A stretch of DNA of 64,000 bases from Limnomonas spitsbergensis. Lineage: Eukaryota; Chlorophyta; Chlorophyceae; Chlamydomonadales. The stretch is from NCBI GenBank assembly GCA_037349105.1, contig JAYJMM010000124.1:5936001-6000000 (forward strand), given 5' to 3'. Below the pieces are notes generated by a model. That model saw nothing but the letters and a program-made list of their open reading frames with translations. It did no database searches and was not told the origin of the DNA. This document shows, piece by piece, positions 59,601 through 64,000 of the stretch (position 1 is the stretch's first letter; the number at the start of each line of letters is the position of its first letter). The position numbers were made by a program, and so were the translations under genes.

Positions 59601-60648
59601 CAATGATCTGAGCTTCAAATGGTATGGCATGCATGCATCCTCCGCCAGGGGACCTTGCGCAGCTGGAGATGAGTTGTGTGATTTTTGCTTGGAGGGCCCA
59701 AAGTGTATGACAAAGAAGTTCCAACAGCCGGACAGGCCCCAGGATCCCTTGCCTGACGAGACTGGTGCATACAAGACAACAGAAGACGGTGCTGCAGGTA
59801 GGAGTCAGGTGCTGTCCAGCTTACCTCGCTGATACTTAATCGTCACTCTGATTAGCCTGAAGGGCAGATTATAAAGATTATTCAAATAACAATGAGGACA
59901 ACGGATATGAAACGGATGTAACATATATTTGTTGGCAACACCGCCCTCTGAATTTCACGCTACCCTACTTTTATCTACAGGAGCAGGAAACAGCCTGAGG
60001 AGTGCAAACAAGCGCACGTGCCACTGGTCCATGGCCAGTGCGTACGGAGCAGCCTGCCAGCCATCGTCAGGCCTGCAAACACAGCATCTCGTTCCCAGTG
60101 ACCAGCCAGAAGCCCAACTGCCGGGGTTGCAAGCGCAGCATCTTGTTCCCAGTGTCCGGCTGGAAGGCCAGCGGTCGGGGATGCAGACACAGATTCCCAG
60201 CGTCCAGCCAGGAGGCCAGCCATCTGGGTCCAGAGGCTTTGAGGGATATCCCAGCGGCCATAGCTCAGCCCTGGCACCTCTGCAGACAGGTGGCAGAGGC
60301 ATGCATCCACAGCCAACGGCGAGCTTACGGCGGCCACTGCTCAAGAAGCGGCCCCCCCTTGGAGGACCCCTCTACCCAGAAGTGGCCAGTGCAAGCTCGA
60401 ATGCGCGCTCTGCGCAGTCGGTCTCCACAGGATCCGCAGCAGCTGAGGGGTCAGAGGGCGCTATGTCTGATGTCAATGATGACGAAAGTGCTAAATCCGG
60501 CAGCGAGGCAGAAGGAGATGAGGAAGGGGTTATCAAGCTGGTAGTCCCTGCGAAGGCGGTGGGATCTGCCAGAGCAAATTACTGGGTCCCAGGACTGAGG
60601 CGTCGGAAAGGTTTCAGGCCCCCTACGTCTGATTCGGCTGACTTGTGA
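56641..60648 (+). CDS. RecQ-family ATP-dependent DNA helicase
   Basis: 3'-5' DNA helicase of the RecQ family, acting in recombination and replication-fork repair; nuclear. Exons 56641-56803, 56926-57020, 57125-57295, 57394-57473, 57546-57576, 57692-57727, 57844-57999, 58107-58168, 58278-58460, 58617-58707, 59140-59285, 59649-59797, 59981-60648; 676 aa. Motif 0 FGIQAFRPGQLEAI, Walker A LPTGAGKS (51-58), VVVSPLLSLAKDQ, LLYVTPE, DEAH (157-160) plus CVSEWGHDFRP-type, SFNRPNI, YHAGKD, VATVAFGMGIDRPDVR and motif VI ESGRAGRD (343-350). The zinc-binding region follows with GCRRKKLLAFFGEKR and CDFCLEGPKC. No HRDC domain is evident. The last about 220 residues are a variable tail with LQTQHLVPS-type repeats and an acidic stretch. 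Intron 8 starts GC (CAG|GCGAGT). Exon 10 end (58707) is the least certain border. Confidence 0.92.
58738..58985. repeat. 15-bp minisatellite in RecQ intron 10
   Basis: About 16 tandem copies of CCCCTGGTCTCATAT, the left part alternating with CTAT variants. As 15 is a multiple of three, antisense and sense frames give MRPGD and ISPGL repeats; both are artefacts within an intron. Confidence 0.95.
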
Positions 60649-62133
60649 GATGCAGCAGCCAGTTCACTTTGGTAATATCCTGTGCTTTGTTCAGCCTAGT
60701 GCGGTATTATTTTTAAATCCATGTTCCACAGTACCGTACCATGCTGGTACAGGAATGTATGATCTCCTCATTTTCATGTTTTTCACTGTCTGTAGCCCTG
60801 GTCTGTAGGGTGCCATGATAGCCCACGGCACTTTCCCAGCGAAATCTACGTGTGATACGAACGTAGATCTAAATGATAGCCAGGCCCTGGGTGAAGAATG
60901 GGGTAAGTGGACATGTCTTAAATTGCAGTATCGGTATAGCGTCTATAACTGCAGTATCTAGTGGAATAGGACATCTGGAAATTGCTTTTTCTAGCCAGCA
61001 TTACAGCTTATCAGATTGTAAACGTTAATTACCAGTCAAATATATGATGGAAATAAATATACGAGCGATGGTACCTTATAAGGGAAGTGGGCCTTTTGCC
61101 CTAAACTAATAATAAAATGAGCTGAGATTGATGTTCAAGGAAGGCCTGGTGAACACATCGTGATTGGTGACCCCCTTAATCAATTCCTTTCCAGGGGGCT
61201 TCGAAGTAATCGACATCGGATGCATAGCATAATGTCGCATCTGTCCTCGCTAGACTGGGCCAGGCAAGGAAGCAAGCAGCCAATGAGCCAAGGCCTTAGT
61301 ACCGGTACATGTATAGAGCCTTTTTTATCAGGGCCCAGGGGGGTATTGTCATTGACATGTATAGCATCTCTTGATCCACCATGCCATCTCAGGTTGAAGA
61401 ATTAAACCTTAGTATGTCCTCGTTATGTTCACCAGTCAATTCCTTAAGACGGTGATGCTGCTGGAAAGAACAATGCAAATCAGAAACTTGTACCATCTCG
61501 TGAGTGTCAACAGACCGGGTGTGCCGGAGAGCTGGCTTTGTTCGAGCCGTAAGACCCCTAGGTGTGCAGCCTGACAGTGGTTCAGGTTTCTTGAGAGCCG
61601 ATAGCGGTGCGCTGAAACAACGTTCTTACTTCTTGGAACAAACGAGGGAGGAGGTAAACACAAGTATCCTCCTGACCCTGCTCCTCACTCAACAAGGGGG
61701 AATTTACATACTGGATGACGTACATAACTCTATTATCCTTCATTGCATTTGGTGTCAGAACACCGGGTTGGGGAAACTTCTGGCCTCACCTCAAGGCATT
61801 CTACATCAATATTCCAAGATGAAACCGACCAAACAGTAGTCTTGCTTGCATCGTATACACCTATTCCATCTCACCACACAAGTTTAAGTTAAGCAGTCAA
61901 GCAGACTGATGTTTGGGGGCTGTTAGTTCAGCTCAAGCAGTCAACAGGCGGAGGCTTAGGAGCCCACAGGTCAAAGTTTATATGGAAATGTCCGTATCTC
62001 AAGCTAGTCAACACAAACGCACACGGAAATATCTCTCAAGATGTCTTAATAAACTTAGAATAACAGTGATAAAGAACTACGTCGATAATCCTCTCACGAC
62101 ACGCTTCCGCCTCGTTTCAAGGGATTGCTCTCT
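60649..62133. other. Intergenic with one LINE-tail remnant
   Basis: Lies between the convergent RecQ and PSAT genes. At 61311-61357 TAGAGCCTTTTTTATCAGGG, CCCAGG and ATTGTCATTGAC match the LINE 3' tail on plus. Nothing else is recognised; open frames here lack domain resemblance. Confidence 0.5.
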
Positions 62134-64000
62134 TCAGGCATTCTTGGCATGGAACTCCTGGAAATGCAGGGGGAAAAGTCAGAAACAGTTTTATAACTAT
62201 CCGTAGGTTCTCTGTGAGATATGATATCAGTCAGTCAGTCAGTGCATCGGGATGACGCAGCGTGTCATCAACTCACCTTAAGTATTTAAGTTAGCAAGAA
62301 AAAATCACCTTCATGAAAGCTGCCAGCGCCTCCACACCCTCAATAGGCATTGCGTTGTAGACAGATGCCCGCATACCGCCCACAGAGCGGTGCCCCTTGA
62401 GTTGAAGCTGCGGCAAAGGGTCAGTCAGACTTAATTGAAGCAGTGGCACAGCACAAGAACATTGGATGTGACAAGCTTGGCCGTCTCAATGTGATAGACA
62501 ATCCACCGAAATGCGGGGCATGAGGAACGTTGTTATAATATTACAATTGCAATTGACAGAAGATGCACCACGGTTGCAAGATTATAAGCAACCAGAAGTG
62601 AGAAGCAATCAGATTTCACTTCAAATGATTTTCGCAATTATCTCACCATGCCGAGCTTCTCAGTCTCCTTTGTGAAAGCCTTCTCAAGCTCAGGGTTGGA
62701 AGGGATGGTGAAAGGCACGTTCATCAACGAGCGATTTGAGGGATCCACAGGGTTGGAGTAGAAGCCATTGGAACCAGCAATGGTGTCGTACAAGATGCTA
62801 GCCTTGTGCTGGTTGTGCTTCAGCTGTGCCTCAAGGCCACCTGGGAACACATTGGGCACAAAAGGGTAGGTAAGTAGGTTATCAGGCAAATAAAGTCACA
62901 TCAAGTTCATAGGGTTCTTGTACACGTGTCATGTATGTTCCTCGTAACCCCGCCTTGACCTTCATGCCCACCTTGCTTCACCAGCTTGTCAAAGACAAGT
63001 CCACAGATGTACATTGACCAGCAAGGAGGGGTGTTGTACATGGAGTCGTTCTCAGCATGGGTCTTGTAGTCCAGCATGGTAGGACAGTCAGGCCTGCATG
63101 CCAACAAATGTGAGAGACTTGTCAGTATATTTTGTCACAATGAAGGGTTGTATGATTGAATCCTGCGCAGTATGTAGCATCATGACAGTGCAAGCACAAG
63201 CAACCGCTTAGATTGTCGAGCGCCTGATCAGCATCTCCATAATACGTGCACCCAGAATTTGGAGGGCATGGGAGGCAAGGTTGTTTTTGCCCACATGGTA
63301 AATCACCTGGCATGGCCAATCAAGTCATCTCGGACGATGACAATCGTAACTCCGGAAGGGCCAACGTTCTTCTGGGCACCAGCGTAGATGATGCCATACT
63401 TGGACACATCAACGGGCTTGGAGACGAAGTTGGAGCTCATATCCGCAATGAGGATCCTGTCGCCTACATCAGGAACGCTCTGGACAGGCAGAGGATGGAA
63501 CACAGAGACAAGGTTGTTACTTATCTAGGAACAAGTTATTGCATGGAATTTATCTTGCGGGCTCTCCCAGCACGGCTATCAGGAATCAGGTGTTCATTGT
63601 GTGCTTCACAATCAGGTTTTCAAACATGGACAGGCAGCTGGCACCGTAAAAGAGACTGGTTCTTGATGTAGACCCACCTTGAACTCAACACCTCCGATGG
63701 TCTCGTTGTCACAGTAGTGCACATACTTGGAGTCCTTGCTGAGCTTCCAGGTGCTGGGGTCAGGCACAGACTTGTTGTCACCCTTGGCAGCCAGGTTTGC
63801 CTTGGTGTACTTTTGTCCCTCCTCGTAGGCCTTCTTGCTCCAGGCTCCCGTGACAACGTAGTCAGTCACATCGTCAGGCGTCGTCAAGTTGAAAGGAAAC
63901 GCGGCAAACTGTGTGGAAGCCCCGCCCTGGAGGAACAGGACCTTGTAATTGGTGGGAATGTTCATCAGCGTCCGCAGATCAGCTTCGGCCTTCTTAGCAA
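62134..64000 (-). CDS. PSAT1: Phosphoserine aminotransferase (partial, 5' end outside window)
   Basis: PLP enzyme converting 3-phosphohydroxypyruvate and glutamate to phosphoserine and 2-oxoglutarate, the second step of the phosphorylated serine pathway, plastidial in plants and algae. Visible exons (high to low): beyond 64000-63678, 63479-63307, 63093-62972, 62840-62647, 62407-62309, 62157-62134. [51 protein letters not shown] and the Schiff-base lysine motif [13 protein letters not shown] are all present. [37 protein letters not shown] and the end FMKEFHAKNA follow. The N-terminus and any transit peptide are off the right edge. It is convergent with RecQ. Confidence 0.95.

Overview
This looks like nuclear DNA of a green alga (Chlorophyta). 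The evidence is dense GT-AG introns, plastid-targeted housekeeping proteins (an FKBP, a Cpn10), a pherophorin-like cell-wall glycoprotein with a huge polyproline rod, an XEG113-type extensin arabinosyltransferase, a ciliary protein (CFAP91) and moderate GC. A trebouxiophyte-type alga that can still make flagellate cells is my best guess, but it is a guess. No bacterial-style operon, rRNA, tRNA or CRISPR array is visible.

Layout. 0.5-26.8 kb is compact and gene-rich, with genes in alternating divergent and convergent pairs: XEG113-like (-), NMT1/THI5-like (+), LYRM7/MZM1-like (-), CFAP91 (+), NTF2-like (-), SPATA20/YyaL-like (+), a 75-aa membrane protein (-), RPS13 (+), SPRING1-like (-). From 27 to 46.5 kb the window becomes transposon- and satellite-rich, with two genes embedded: pherophorin (-) at 30.7-33.4 kb and a plastid SlyD-like FKBP (-) at 37.1-38.8 kb. 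From 47 kb genes and elements alternate: Cpn10 (-), a 3.2-kb degraded LINE (-), a GOLGA7/ERF4-like gene (+), LINE and SINE remnants, a RecQ helicase (+), and a phosphoserine aminotransferase (-) that runs off the right edge.

Most gene models were assembled by hand from conserved protein blocks plus phase-consistent splice sites, giving about 97 introns. Five of the chosen introns use GC-AG rather than GT-AG borders. Exon lists are in each entry, and boundaries I could not decide are flagged.

Repeats. One LINE family (AP-endonuclease plus reverse transcriptase plus C-terminal Cys/His knuckle) has left four larger copies, all inactivated, and about eight 3'-tail remnants ending near GGTGTAA(C/T)GTCATTGAC. 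A tRNA-like SINE family with four copies carries a block resembling the LINE tail. A 160-bp foldback element inside a LYRM7 intron has LINE-tail sequence within it. There are also a 25-bp x 72 satellite, a 78-bp repeat, a 15-bp intronic minisatellite and a degenerate satellite interrupted by transposon fragments.

I see no clear multi-gene novel system. The genes are mostly unrelated housekeeping and eukaryotic cell-biology genes; functional links are limited to shared compartments (wall and Golgi, mitochondrion, plastid, cilium). The most unusual signals are the foldback/LINE-tail element, the LINE-SINE shared block, the reduced CFAP91 with an acidic tail, the frame-shifted pherophorin rod and the frequency of GC-AG introns.
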